The notes: a model not told the origin generated them from the sequence alone. A DNA stretch of 64,000 nucleotides from Amycolatopsis sp. GM8 (GCF_021653975.1 NZ_JAJKFK010000012.1:1-64000), one strand, 5' to 3'; positions 43,949 through 53,448 are shown, counted from the stretch's first letter. A program made the numbers and translations.

Positions 43949-45355
43949 CGGCAGCTCACGGATCCCGAACTCGTCGCGCAGCAAGGTTTTCGCCGCGTAG
44001 TACCCGCCCATACCGTGCACGCCCGGCCCGGGCGGAGTGGCCGCGGAGCACAGGTAGACGCCCCGCAGCGGGGTGCGGTACGGGTTCCACGCGAGCACCG
44101 GACGGCCGACGACCTGCCACAGATCGAGCGCACCCGCCGAAATGTCGCCGCCGACGTAGTTCGGGTTGTACTCGTTCTGCTGCAAGGCATTCACGGTACG
44201 GCTGGCGAGAACGGTGTCGGTGAAGCCGGGCGCGAACCGTTCGATCTGCCGGCGAATCAGGTCGGCGGGATCGACCGGATCCCCGTTCGGCACATGGCAG
44301 TACGCCCACACCGGCCGTTTCCCCGGCAGGCCACGGGTCTCGTCGGCGACCATCGGCTCGGACAGCAACACGAACGGCTCGTTCGACAGTTTCCCTTGTA
44401 CGGTGGCGTTTTCGCTCGCGTACACCGCGGCCCGGCGCCCACCCACATGCACCGTCCCAGCCTTGCGCAGCTCGGGGTTGGTCCACGGGATCGGTTCGGA
44501 CACCAGGAAATCGACCTTCGCCGCGGCGGGCCCATAACGGTACCGTTCGAGCCGGCGCCGGTAACCGCTCGGCAGCAGGCTACCCGCGAGGTCGAGCAGG
44601 TTCCGCGGCCCGACGTCGAGCACGACGGCACGGAAGCCGGCCAGCTCACGCAGATCGGTCACCATCTGTCCACTGTGGATTAGTCCGCCGTGCGCGACGA
44701 GATCGTCCACGAGCGCGTTCGCGATCCGCTGGCTGCCGCCGCGCGGGACGGGCCAGCCCGTCGTGTGCGCGAGATGCCCGAGCAGGAGGCTGATCCCGGC
44801 GGCGGGCAGGCTCGGCAGCCTGCCCCCGGCGTGCGCGGCGACACCGGCAAGCATCGCGGCGGCTTCCTCGGTGCGGAAGAGCCGCTGGGTGAAAAGCCTT
44901 GCAGGCAAACGCAATGCAGCCAAGGAAACAGACCGCTGACCGGACATCAAAGCATCCACTGTGGACTGTGAGTGCTCGACGAGCGGCCGCATCAGCTTCC
45001 GGTACCGTGGCCCGTCCACACCGAGCGCGTCGCATGTGCGGTCGAAGGCCCGGTACGCCAGTCCAGCCCGGCCGCCGTCCAGCGGATGCCCGTAGGCGAT
45101 CTCCGGCTGACGCAGTTCGACACCGCGGGTGGGCAGGTCGAATTCGCGGAAGAACCGGCCCGCGACCGCGAGCGGATGCACGGCGGAACAGATGTCGTGC
45201 ACGATCTCCGAGTCGAACAGCGCCTTGGACCGCATGCCACCACCGGGTGCTGCCGCGCCTTCGCGGACTTCGACCCGCAGCCCGGCGCGGGCGAGGAGCA
45301 CGGCGGCGGCCAGCCCGTTGGGCCCGGACCCGACCACGACGACATCACTGGACAC
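43916..45355 (-). CDS. Phytoene-desaturase-like FAD oxidoreductase
   Basis: 479 residues from GTG at 45355. N-terminal dinucleotide-binding motif VVVGSGPNGLAAAVLLARAG, then an Arg-Glu stretch for FAD ribose (VEVREGAAAPGGGMRS). The C-terminal LCSAATPPGPGVHGMGGYYAAKTLL is the family's FAD-closing motif. It belongs to the CrtI/retinol-saturase/FAD-dependent oxidoreductase group. No carotenoid genes are nearby, so its substrate is open. Confidence 0.82.
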   Translation of the reverse strand: MSSDVVVVGSGPNGLAAAVLLARAGLRVEVREGAAAPGGGMRSKALFDSEIVHDICSAVHPLAVAGRFFREFDLPTRGVELRQPEIAYGHPLDGGRAGLAYRAFDRTCDALGVDGPRYRKLMRPLVEHSQSTVDALMSGQRSVSLAALRLPARLFTQRLFRTEEAAAMLAGVAAHAGGRLPSLPAAGISLLLGHLAHTTGWPVPRGGSQRIANALVDDLVAHGGLIHSGQMVTDLRELAGFRAVVLDVGPRNLLDLAGSLLPSGYRRRLERYRYGPAAAKVDFLVSEPIPWTNPELRKAGTVHVGGRRAAVYASENATVQGKLSNEPFVLLSEPMVADETRGLPGKRPVWAYCHVPNGDPVDPADLIRRQIERFAPGFTDTVLASRTVNALQQNEYNPNYVGGDISAGALDLWQVVGRPVLAWNPYRTPLRGVYLCSAATPPGPGVHGMGGYYAAKTLLRDEFGIRELPSLAPDKERVQ

Positions 45356-45430
45356 GGTTCGGGTTTACCCCACCGCGAGTCCAGGGCAAACACCAGTGTC
45401 CCCGGCGGGTGATCACCGAAGACTTCCGGC

Positions 45431-45975
45431 ATGACTTCAACGACTGTTGACCGCCCTGGAACCCGCGTCCGGCTCCGACCGCCTCTGGTGGCGATGATGG
45501 TCGTGGTCGTGGCGTTCCTCGGCTATTCGCTGCCGCCGTATCTGGGCCTCGACCCCGCGCGTTCCCGCACGCTCGCCCCGGACGGCGTGCCGTACTACTA
45601 CCCGCTGCTGGTCACGCACATCTTCCTCGGCTCGCTCGCGTTGCTCGCCGGCTGCCTGCAACTGTGGCCGTGGCTGCGGGGCCGGTATCCCGTGACGCAC
45701 CGGTGGATCGAGCGGGTTTACGTGTTCTCGTGCGTCTTCGGCGGGCTCGCGGTGCTGACGTTCGCGCCGCTGACGCACTGGGGCCTGAACCAGCAGGCGG
45801 CGAACACGATGCTCGGCGTGCTGTGGGTATTCACCACGATCATGGGCTGGCGGATGGCGCCCAGCCCACGGACGAAACGAGCATCGCGCAGGCGGTCGCC
45901 GTGGCCGCCTGGCTGAGCTGGGTGGTGAACCTGCTGGTGGCCGAATGGTGGCTGCGGCGGCCGCGCTCGATCTAG
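45431..45975 (+). pseudogene. DUF2306 membrane protein, internally deleted and frameshifted
   Basis: The first frame from ATG 45431 gives the N-terminal membrane segments (about 18-40, 55-75) and the usual HRWIERVYVFSCVFGG, ending at TTIMGWRMA near residue 141, then nonsense to a stop at 45916. The family's next block (an EHRRWM-type helix and following segment) is missing. The expected C-terminus appears in another frame as SIAQAVAVAAWLSWVVNLLVAEWWLRR, stopping at 45975. So a deletion with frame change near 45870 has split the gene; a sequencing error alone would not explain the missing segment. Confidence 0.65.
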
Positions 45976-46060
45976 CGGAGGAGACGGACAGGTGCGCCGT
46001 GGTGCGCACCGTGCAGCAATCACGCCGCCCCGTGTCAGTGGTGTCGGCTACGGTCCCCGA

Positions 46061-46714
46061 GTGATCGAACCGGGCTCCCTCCGTGCCACCAGCGACGCCT
46101 ATGACACCGTGGCCGCGCGCTACGCGCAGCAGTTCACGGACACCCTGCGCGACCGGCCCGTGGAGCGCGCGCTGCTGGCCGCCTTCGCCGAGCTGGTGCG
46201 CGCGGGCGGGAACGAGGAGGTCGCGGACTTGGGGTGCGGTCCCGGGCACATCACGACTCATCTGCGCAGCTTGGGGCTACGCCCCTTCGGCGTCGACGCT
46301 TCGACGGCGATGATCGAACTAGCCCGCGAGGCCAACCCGGACCTGCGCTTCGAGGTGGGCTCGATGGCCGCACTCGACATCGCCGACGGCGCACTGGGCG
46401 GGCTGCTCTCGCGGTCCTCGATCATCCATACCCCACCGCGGGAACTCCCGGCCGTCATTGCGGAGTTCGCCCGGGTCCTGACCCCAGGCGGCCATCTGCT
46501 GATCAGCTGCTTCGCCACCGACGACCCCTCGATCCCGACGCAGTCCTTCGACCACTTGGTCGTGACGGCCTACCGCTGGTCCCCCGACCGTCTGGCGGGG
46601 CTGCTGCGCGACGTCGGCGTGCGCGAGGTCGCCCGTGTGCTGTGCGAGCCGAAGCCCACCGACAAGCGGCAGTTCCAGGAGCTGCAACTGCTGGCCGCCA
46701 AGAGCGTGCTCTGA
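46061..46714 (+). CDS. Class I SAM-dependent methyltransferase
   Basis: 217 residues from GTG at 46061; TACGGT ends 6 nt upstream, indicating a leaderless transcript. SAM-binding motif I VADLGCGPGHI near 53, motif II FGVDAS near 73, post-motif LLSRSSIIHTPP near 115, and LTPGGHLLISCF near 140. Methyltransf_25/11 type. Substrate unknown. Confidence 0.86.
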   Translation: MIEPGSLRATSDAYDTVAARYAQQFTDTLRDRPVERALLAAFAELVRAGGNEEVADLGCGPGHITTHLRSLGLRPFGVDASTAMIELAREANPDLRFEVGSMAALDIADGALGGLLSRSSIIHTPPRELPAVIAEFARVLTPGGHLLISCFATDDPSIPTQSFDHLVVTAYRWSPDRLAGLLRDVGVREVARVLCEPKPTDKRQFQELQLLAAKSVL

Positions 46715-46775
46715 ACCCAGCGCTTGCCGGCGATGTTCGCGATCCACCTGGTGTGCACCAATGCCCGGCGTGTCA

Positions 46776-47834
46776 TCAAGCGCTCCCGGATTGCGAGCCC
46801 GTCGGAGCCGATCCGGTTGTGCGTCCGACGACCAACTCGCCGCGCAGCAGGATCCCGCCTGTTTCCACGTGGCTGTCGCGGACGAGCTCGTCGACCAGCC
46901 GGACGGCCGCCTCGGCCATCCCGTTCACCGGGACCCGATAGGTTGTCAGCCCGAACACCTCGTGGTCGAACGGCGGGATCCCGTCGTGGCCGGCGATCGA
47001 CAGGTCACCCGGGACCGCGATGCCCAGCCTGGCAGCGGCGGCGATCGCGTCGAGCGCGGTCCAGTCGTTGTTGCCCAGGATCGCCGTCGCGCCCGCTCGG
47101 TGGAGCGTGTCGACCACCTTCGTGAGATCTTCGTCGGGAGTGATCATCTCGAGCCTGTTGAGCAACCCGTGACGCTCCAGCTCGTCCTGCATCCAGGCAA
47201 TGCGCGCCCACTGCGTCGGCGACTGTTCGGGCGAGAAGGCCAGCAACGCGATCGAGCGGTGCCCGAGGCCGACGACGTGGTCGATGAGCGTTTGACCCTC
47301 ACGAGGGTCCGGGGCGACATAGGGCACGCCCGGGTTGGCGGGCTGGCCCATCTGGCCGACGAGGACCAGCGGAACCCGCGACGCGACCTGGCGGATCGTG
47401 CGTGGGTCGACGGTCGGCGCCGCCACGACGATTCCCGCGGTCCGCATGTCGGCCATGAGCATCAGCGACCGGTAGTTGGCCTCGTCGGGTTTATCGCCTG
47501 ATGCAAGGGACATGACCTCGTACCCCTTGACACCGGCGCTTTCCTCGAACGCTCCGGCCAGGCTCGCGTAGAAGGGCGAGTGAGTGTGCCGGAGGTACAG
47601 ACCGAGGATGGCCGACGAGCGGGTGGTGAGATTGCGCGCGATCTGGTTCGGCACGAAGTCAAGTTGTTCGATCGCCCGCCGAACCTTTTCGAGGTTCTCG
47701 GGGCTGACTCCCCCTTGGCCCAGTACGGCACGGGAGGCCGTCGATTTCGAAACCCCGGCAAGGGCCGCGACGTCCCGGATGGTGCTCGGCCGGCGACCGG
47801 GCTGGGAGTCCGGGCCGGGTGGCATGGCGGTCAA
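46776..47834 (-). CDS. LacI-family repressor of the ABC/phosphodiesterase operon
   Basis: 352 residues; TTG at 47834 is favoured because AAGGGG lies 8 nt upstream, ATG at 47825 being the alternative. N-terminal LacI helix-turn-helix (about 18-66: STIRDVAALAGVSKSTASRAV, described in part) with hinge helix NQIARNLTTRSS, then a sugar-binding-like effector domain (about 70-335). It is the last gene of the operon that begins at 52524, and three copies of a 12-bp palindrome upstream of that first gene are its likely operators. Confidence 0.9.
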   Translation of the reverse strand: MTAMPPGPDSQPGRRPSTIRDVAALAGVSKSTASRAVLGQGGVSPENLEKVRRAIEQLDFVPNQIARNLTTRSSAILGLYLRHTHSPFYASLAGAFEESAGVKGYEVMSLASGDKPDEANYRSLMLMADMRTAGIVVAAPTVDPRTIRQVASRVPLVLVGQMGQPANPGVPYVAPDPREGQTLIDHVVGLGHRSIALLAFSPEQSPTQWARIAWMQDELERHGLLNRLEMITPDEDLTKVVDTLHRAGATAILGNNDWTALDAIAAAARLGIAVPGDLSIAGHDGIPPFDHEVFGLTTYRVPVNGMAEAAVRLVDELVRDSHVETGGILLRGELVVGRTTGSAPTGSQSGSA

Positions 47835-47879
47835 GCTATCGCCCCTTCCGTTCGTTCTGCGGCGACGCGTTCCAGTGTC

Positions 47880-48656
47880 TCAAGCCGTTTTCGCGATGTT
47901 CGACGCGAACGACGGGAACCGGGCCACGAACTCGTCGTTGGACTCCAGGAGCCGGCGGGCGTAGGCGGGCGAATTGGAGGCGGTGGCGTCCACGTCGACC
48001 TGCACGATGCGGTGCACGTCGCCGGGTCCTTCAATCAGCGACGCCGCGACGCGTCGTCCGCTGTCGTGCAGTTCGTCGACGAGCGCGGTGGTGAGCTGCG
48101 GAACCGGAATGTAGACGGTGGAAACCTCGAGCCGGTCCGCGTGATCGCGCCAGTTGCCGGTGACGTCGGGGATGTGCAGGGCGAGCCCGCGGGCGCCTCC
48201 CGTCCACTCGTCGCGGAAGTCCGCGAGCGACAGTGGGTCGAAACTCGTGATGAGGCACCGGTCGCGGTCCTGCACGGGCCGGTCGCGCAGGAATCGGGCC
48301 AGCGGACGGGCCGCCGCCGGGGCCTTGATCTCGACCTGTAGCAGAACGCTGGTCGAGTCGAGGGTCTCGGCGAAGGTCGGGATCTTCTGCCCTGCACCCA
48401 TGTCGATGCCGCGCACTTGCTCGAACGTGAGCCGCTCGATCGGCAGGTCGAGGAACGGCGTGTGCGCCGCGGCCGTCCGCCTCACCGTGTGGTCGTGCAG
48501 GATCACGAGCTCGCCATCGATGGTCGTGCGCACGTCCAGCTCGATCTCATCGACGCCGACGCGCTCCGCGCTGGCGAACGAGATCAGTGTGTTCTCCGGC
48601 GAGTCGGCCATGTTCCCGCGGTGTCCGCACAGCACGAACATCCGGTCGTCAGGCAT
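47880..48656 (-). CDS. Glycerophosphodiester phosphodiesterase
   Basis: 258 residues. GDPD barrel signatures: CGHRGNMADSPENTL near 10, the ELDV metal Glu/Asp near 38, HDHTV near 53, and LQVEIKAP near 107. No signal peptide, so it acts in the cytoplasm on imported diesters, releasing glycerol-3-phosphate and an alcohol. The 8-base overlap with the inositol-monophosphatase-like gene and the preceding importer suggests that glycerophosphoinositol or a similar diester is the nutrient. Confidence 0.88.
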   Translation of the reverse strand: MPDDRMFVLCGHRGNMADSPENTLISFASAERVGVDEIELDVRTTIDGELVILHDHTVRRTAAAHTPFLDLPIERLTFEQVRGIDMGAGQKIPTFAETLDSTSVLLQVEIKAPAAARPLARFLRDRPVQDRDRCLITSFDPLSLADFRDEWTGGARGLALHIPDVTGNWRDHADRLEVSTVYIPVPQLTTALVDELHDSGRRVAASLIEGPGDVHRIVQVDVDATASNSPAYARRLLESNDEFVARFPSFASNIAKTA

Positions 48657-49464
48657 GGGTTATTCCTCCATCTGTGAGCAGGGGTTCGAGCGCGTCGGCG
48701 AGAGGCGCATCCGCGACGAGCAGAAGCTCGAGGCTGGGAGGGCCGCCTCGTGCACCGCGTACGACGGCGCCGGCCTGAATGGCGATCAACGCCGCGGCCG
48801 CGTAGTCCCAGATCGGCAGCTGTCGCCCGGCATGCGCGTCGGTACGGCCTTCCGCGACCCCGCAGACGTCCAGCGCGGCCGAACCGACCAGCCGCAGGTC
48901 GCGGATCCGCGGTGCGAGGGAGGCGAAATCCGCGAGGACGCGGCCTCGAACCTCGAGGTCGTAAGGGATGCCGGTGGAAACCAGCGCCTCGCGCAACGGC
49001 ACGCCGACGTTGACGTGCAACTCCTGGCCGTTGCGCCGAGCTGGATGGCCGGCGGCCGCCGTGTACTCGTTGCCGAGCACGGGCGCGTGCACGCAGCCGG
49101 CCAGAGAGATTCGCCGCCCATCGGCGGACTTCGTTGTCGCGGCAATGGACACGGCGTAGCTCGGGGAGCCGTACAGGTAGTTCACAGTGCCGTCAATTGG
49201 GTCGACGACCCAGGTGATTCCGCTCGTCCCTTCAGCTTCTCCGGTCTCCTCACCGAGCACACCGTCGGCCGGCCGGGTGAGCGCGATCCGCTTGCGGATC
49301 AATGCCTCCACCGCGGTGTCCGCCTGCGTCACGATGTCGAGATCGTTGGACTTCGTCGCCTGTACCTGGATTCCGCCGCTGCGCATGTCGGCCGCGAGGC
49401 CGGCCGCCTCCGCCGCCACTTCCCGCGCCAGGCCCAGCAGCTCGAGAACGTCGACGCCGCTCAC
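48649..49464 (-). CDS. Inositol-monophosphatase-family phosphatase
   Basis: 271 residues. Family metal motifs are intact: GEETGE near 72, WVVDPIDGTVNY near 86 (the DPIDGT signature), and WDYAAAALI near 215. Mg-dependent removal of phosphate from inositol phosphates or related polyols. Coupled to the upstream permease (4-base overlap) and the downstream phosphodiesterase. Confidence 0.88.
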   Translation of the reverse strand: MSGVDVLELLGLAREVAAEAAGLAADMRSGGIQVQATKSNDLDIVTQADTAVEALIRKRIALTRPADGVLGEETGEAEGTSGITWVVDPIDGTVNYLYGSPSYAVSIAATTKSADGRRISLAGCVHAPVLGNEYTAAAGHPARRNGQELHVNVGVPLREALVSTGIPYDLEVRGRVLADFASLAPRIRDLRLVGSAALDVCGVAEGRTDAHAGRQLPIWDYAAAALIAIQAGAVVRGARGGPPSLELLLVADAPLADALEPLLTDGGITHA

Positions 49465-50279
49465 TTGAGCCCGCTCCGGGCGAAGCTCGATACGAAGTGC
49501 CGCTGCAGCAACAGGAAGATCACGATCATCGGCAGCGTGGCCAGCGCGCCGGCGGACATGAGCACGTTCCAGTCGGTGACGGCCGTACCGCGCAGCAACG
49601 CGAGGCCGGGCCCGAGCGTGAGCTGATCGACGTCATTGTTGACGACGATGGGCCACAGCAGCTCTTTCCACTCGTTCAGCACGGCCAGGATAGCGAGGGC
49701 GATGAGCCCGCCGCGGCTGATCGGCACGACGATCGTGAAGAGGATCCGCAGATGCGACGCACCGTCGATCCGCGCCGCCTCGATCAGCTCACGGGGCACG
49801 CCGCGGAAGAACTGATAGAGCAGGAACACCCCGAAGACATCGAACACGTTCGGCAGCACGAGCGCGACGAGCGTGTTCGTCAGGTGCAGCTTGGCCATGA
49901 TCGAGAAGCTCGGGATGATGAAGATGTCGCCCGGCACCATGATCAGCATCAGTACCAGCACCAGGATGATCCGGGCGCCGGGCACCTTGATGATCGCCAG
50001 TGCGTACGCCGCGAGCGACGCGATGACGAGCGTTGCCAGCGCCCGGCCCAAGGAAACGACGACCGTGTTCCCCAGCAGGCGCAGGAACGGCAGCTTGGCG
50101 AAAACCTCCTGCACGCCCTGCAGGGTGGGCGGCGACGGAATCACCGACGGGGTGGCCTGCAGGGTCTGCGTGGTGCTCATGAGAGCGGTGGCGACCATCC
50201 ACGCGAACGGCGCGAGGACCAGCAGGCCGACCACGATCACCGTGGCATAGGTCCACCAACGGACACGGTGGAAATCCAT
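49461..50279 (-). CDS. Carbohydrate ABC importer permease, MalG/UgpE type
   Basis: 272 residues from ATG at 50279, overlapping the first permease's stop by 1 base. Six membrane segments and the EAA loop (RELIEAARIDGASHLRILFTIVVP, described, near 180-205). CUT1 family. Partner of the MalF/UgpA-like permease and the binding protein upstream. Confidence 0.9.
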   Translation of the reverse strand: MDFHRVRWWTYATVIVVGLLVLAPFAWMVATALMSTTQTLQATPSVIPSPPTLQGVQEVFAKLPFLRLLGNTVVVSLGRALATLVIASLAAYALAIIKVPGARIILVLVLMLIMVPGDIFIIPSFSIMAKLHLTNTLVALVLPNVFDVFGVFLLYQFFRGVPRELIEAARIDGASHLRILFTIVVPISRGGLIALAILAVLNEWKELLWPIVVNNDVDQLTLGPGLALLRGTAVTDWNVLMSAGALATLPMIVIFLLLQRHFVSSFARSGLK

Positions 50280-51235
50280 CAGCCGTCCTCTCCGTAGTGC
50301 ACGAACCTGCGCTGCAGGCGGAAGAAGACGAGCGAGACCACCAGGATCAGCACGAACAGGACGAGCGACACCGCTGCCGCGTAGCCACGCTGCCCGATCC
50401 CGACGAACGCGAGTTGGTAGTAGTAATAGAGGACCGTCATGCCGAAGTTGACCGATGTCGACTGCTCCGGCGGCAACAGCAGATACACCACGTCGAAAAG
50501 CTTGAGCACGCTGATCGTCGTGGTGAGGACCACGAAGAACAGCGACGGGCCCAGCAGCGGAAGCGTGATCTTGAAGAACCGCCGCACCGGTCCCGCGCCG
50601 TCGAGCGTCGCGGCCTCGTAGAACTCCGTGGGGATGTCCTGCATGCCGGCATAGAGAATGATCGTCGGCACGCTGAACGACAGGTACAGCACGATGAGCG
50701 TGACGACGACGGTGACACCGGTGGTGCTGCCGAGCCAGCTGACGGGCGACGCCCCGATGGACCGGATCGTCGCGTTGACAAGTCCGTACTGGGTCTGGAA
50801 GAGCCAGCCGAAGACAAAGATGATGGCCGTCGGCAGGCACACCGCCGGCAGGAAGAGGATCGCGCGAAACACCGATTCGCCGCGGAAGCGGTGCTGCATG
50901 AGGGTCGCACACAGCAGCGACACGATGACCACGGCAGGGACCGCGACGACTACGAACCTGAAGGTGTTGACCAGCGCGACGCCGAGCTGGCTGTCCGAGA
51001 TGAGCGCCACGTAGTTGTCCAGTCCTATGAACCGGGCCGGCCCGAAAGCGCCGGCCTTCGTGAAGGACAGCCACACGTTGTAACCGAAGCCGTAGAACCG
51101 GAAGACGGCGAGTCCGAACAGCAGCGGGACCAGGAACAGGTACCCGGTGAGAGCGCCCCGCCGACTGCGGCGCCGCTTGCCACGACGCAACACCGGCGGA
51201 GCGTCGGGTACGCGCAGCGAGGTGGTTGTGCTCAT
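50279..51235 (-). CDS. Carbohydrate ABC importer permease, MalF/UgpA type
   Basis: 318 residues from ATG at 51235, overlapping the binding-protein stop by 4 bases. A basic N-terminus (RRGKRRRSRRG), six membrane segments, and the EAA loop around TEFYEAATLDGAGPVRRF near 210. CUT1 family. No ATPase gene is in this operon; actinomycetes usually share one ATPase (MsiK) for such systems. Confidence 0.9.
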   Translation of the reverse strand: MSTTTSLRVPDAPPVLRRGKRRRSRRGALTGYLFLVPLLFGLAVFRFYGFGYNVWLSFTKAGAFGPARFIGLDNYVALISDSQLGVALVNTFRFVVVAVPAVVIVSLLCATLMQHRFRGESVFRAILFLPAVCLPTAIIFVFGWLFQTQYGLVNATIRSIGASPVSWLGSTTGVTVVVTLIVLYLSFSVPTIILYAGMQDIPTEFYEAATLDGAGPVRRFFKITLPLLGPSLFFVVLTTTISVLKLFDVVYLLLPPEQSTSVNFGMTVLYYYYQLAFVGIGQRGYAAAVSLVLFVLILVVSLVFFRLQRRFVHYGEDG

Positions 51236-52524
51236 CCAAGCGCCTTGTCGAGGATCTGGTCGATGCCCTTCGCGGCGTCGGAAGCGGTGATCGAGCCGGC
51301 ATAGAACGGGCCCATCTGGGTGCTCTCGATCTGCGGGAGCGGAGCTCGCGTGGCGGGGTACTGCGTCGACGTGCGGAGATAGTTCTGCTGCCGCGCGGCC
51401 GCGACGGCGTCGCTGAGCCCGGCCAGCTTCGAGTTGGCCGAGACATACGCGTCGAAGGCGGCCTTGTCGGTGTTCGCCGGGATCGCGGCGCCACCCGCGG
51501 CGTGCTGCTCGGCGCCCTGCGTGGAGGTCAGGTACTCGATCAGCTTCCAGGCCTCGTCCTTGTGCCGCGAATTGGCGTTCATGACGTAGGCGAGGCCGTT
51601 GGTGTCGGTGAGCCACTTGCCGTTCACCGACGGCGCCCGCACGAGGTGGAACGTGTCAGCCGGAACGTTGGCCTGCGAGAGCAGGCTGAGGTTCCACGAA
51701 GGGATCTCCGCCATCGCAACTGTGCCAGAGATGAGGGAAGACGCCGGATTGAAGTCGGCCGAATTGGCGACCACCGGGATCAGGCCCTGGTCCTGCAGGC
51801 CCTTCATCATCGTGAGGGCCTGGATACCCTCCGGCGACGAGACGACCCCCTTGTTCTGGTTGACGATCTTGCCGCCGAGTTGGTGGATGAGGCTGGCGAC
51901 ACCGTTGTTGAAGGTGCGGTCACAGGACATCGGAACATCGGTCGGCGAGGTCTGCTTCGCCTTGATCTCCTTGGCGATCCGCACCATGTCGTCCCACGTC
52001 CAGTCGTTGGTCGGGACGTCGGTCACGCCGAGCTTCGCGAACACGGCGGTGTTGTAGACGAAGGTCCAGGTGTCCTCGTCCTTCGGGATGCCGTATTGCT
52101 TCCCGTTGACGTTGTAGAGGCTGGTGATGCTGGACGCGTAGTCCGACAGATTGACACTGTCCTGCTTGATGTACCCGTCGAGCGGCTCGAGCGCGCCGCC
52201 GTTGATGTACTGCGACACAGCCGAGCTCTGCCACATCACGTCGGGGCCCTCGCCGGCACTGAGTGAGGCATCGAGCTTCGTGTAGTACTGGTCCTGCGGG
52301 ACCTGCTGCACGTCGACCTGGATCTTCGGGAACTTCGCCTCGAACCCGTCGACGGCCTTCTGCACGCCCGCTTTCTGCGCGGGGTCCCAGATCATCAAGC
52401 TCAGCTTTGTTGCGTCGCCGCCCCCGGAGGACGTGGTGGACGAACAGCCGGCGATCGCGACGGCGAACGAGAGCGCCACGGCCGCCGCACCGACGACGCG
52501 CTTCACGCAGCTAGGAGAACGCAT
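51232..52524 (-). CDS. Extracellular solute-binding lipoprotein of sugar-type ABC importer
   Basis: 430 residues from ATG at 52524, with AAAGG 7 nt upstream. Lipoprotein signal with lipobox AVAIAGC (Cys near 27). SBP_bac_1-type two-lobe fold: LSLMIWDPAQKAGVQKAVDGFE near 42 (described), GEGPDVMWQSS near 90, and a hinge near 265. First gene of a six-gene operon (binding protein, two permeases, phosphatase, phosphodiesterase, LacI). UgpB-like function, binding a glycerophosphodiester or polyol phosphate, is inferred from the neighbours. Confidence 0.9.
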   Translation of the reverse strand: MRSPSCVKRVVGAAAVALSFAVAIAGCSSTTSSGGGDATKLSLMIWDPAQKAGVQKAVDGFEAKFPKIQVDVQQVPQDQYYTKLDASLSAGEGPDVMWQSSAVSQYINGGALEPLDGYIKQDSVNLSDYASSITSLYNVNGKQYGIPKDEDTWTFVYNTAVFAKLGVTDVPTNDWTWDDMVRIAKEIKAKQTSPTDVPMSCDRTFNNGVASLIHQLGGKIVNQNKGVVSSPEGIQALTMMKGLQDQGLIPVVANSADFNPASSLISGTVAMAEIPSWNLSLLSQANVPADTFHLVRAPSVNGKWLTDTNGLAYVMNANSRHKDEAWKLIEYLTSTQGAEQHAAGGAAIPANTDKAAFDAYVSANSKLAGLSDAVAAARQQNYLRTSTQYPATRAPLPQIESTQMGPFYAGSITASDAAKGIDQILDKALG

Positions 52525-52553
52525 GGTGTGACCTTTCGAGATCAAATGCGATC

Positions 52554-52690
52554 GGGACCGGTCCCAGCATGCGAACGGACCGGTCGCAGGTGCCCCTTTG
52601 GGACCGGTCCCACACTAGCTTTGATCTGCACATCATCAGGTGAAAGCTAGCTTAACCTCGGGTGTCGTCCGGTCTAATGGGACCGGTCCC
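52554..52690. promoter_or_regulatory. Operator/promoter region: three GGGACCGGTCCC palindromes
   Basis: The perfect 12-bp palindrome GGGACCGGTCCC occurs at 52554-52565, 52600-52611 and 52679-52690. A weaker GGACCGGTC sits at 52577-52585. The central CG and symmetry are typical of LacI-family operators, and the LacI gene ends the operon. CTAGCTTT (52615-52622) and AAAGCTAG (52643-52650) form a further inverted repeat between sites 2 and 3. Site 1 is 30 nt before the first gene. Confidence 0.8.
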
Positions 52691-52983
52691 AGAGATGTAT
52701 CGCGACAGCAGCCGTCACTGCTCAGATCATGGGTGGAGTCGGCTGATGCGGACGGCATCGGCCACCTGGCCACACCCACGACGTGCGCGGCTTGCCGCAT
52801 CGTGATCCCGCGTGCTCGGCTCGTTTCGGACACGATGCGCGGACTTCCGACGACGGCTACACGTACCTAACCCGCCAGGTCGTCTTGGCGCGGTACATAC
52901 GTTCGCCATGGCTGAGGCCAGGCTTCGACGGCGCGCTGGAATCCCTGCCTCAAGCCAAGCCTTACGTTGTCCGTCAGTAGTGC
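52691..52983. other. Intergenic stretch without supported gene
   Basis: Between operator site 3 and the tautomerase stop I see short overlapping frames on both strands, none with a ribosome site or recognisable domain. No repeats or hairpins stand out. Confidence 0.4.
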
Positions 52984-53400
52984 CTACTCCGCGACTGAGG
53001 TCATCCGCTCGTCGTAACCGGTGCTGGGGTCGATCACACGACCGGCTGCCCACCAGTTCTCGCGAGCGGTCTCCAGAATGCGGAAGGCGACGTCCTCCTC
53101 GGACACCCCGGCTGTCTGCCGGAGATGTTTCACCAGCGATTCGAACAGTGCCTTCTTGGTGTCGGCCGTGCGGTCATTGAACGACAGCGTGATGCACATA
53201 AAACGCTCCGAGCGGGGGATTCCGAAAACGACGTCCTCGCGGAACACCGTGCCTTCTGGGAATTCGTGGAAGAAGTGGAATCGATCGTCGTCGGGAATGG
53301 CGAGTGTCTCGACCATCGCCACGTGGATGGCGTCGGAGATGGCTTTGCGCTGGTCGCGAGTGGTCACGCCCTGCTCCAGGTAGATGTCGATGACGGGCAT
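52984..53400 (-). CDS. Tautomerase-family protein
   Basis: 138 residues. It begins MPVIDIYLEQG, leaving Pro2, the catalytic base of the 4-oxalocrotonate tautomerase superfamily, after Met removal; the fused two-unit length (about 130-140) matches the MSAD/cis-CaaD-like branch. It lies 48 nt from the carboxymuconolactone-decarboxylase-like gene on the same strand, suggesting an aromatic or chlorinated acid pathway under the divergent LysR. Confidence 0.83.
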   Translation of the reverse strand: MPVIDIYLEQGVTTRDQRKAISDAIHVAMVETLAIPDDDRFHFFHEFPEGTVFREDVVFGIPRSERFMCITLSFNDRTADTKKALFESLVKHLRQTAGVSEEDVAFRILETARENWWAAGRVIDPSTGYDERMTSVAE

Positions 53401-53448
53401 GGTGTTCCTCCTGGTGTGAAGTGGTACGACGGGTCGGCTGTGGACAGG

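Noticed and set aside
52640..52870. 76-codon plus frame downstream of the operators
   Set aside because: No ribosome site, no domain, and it starts inside operator sequence.
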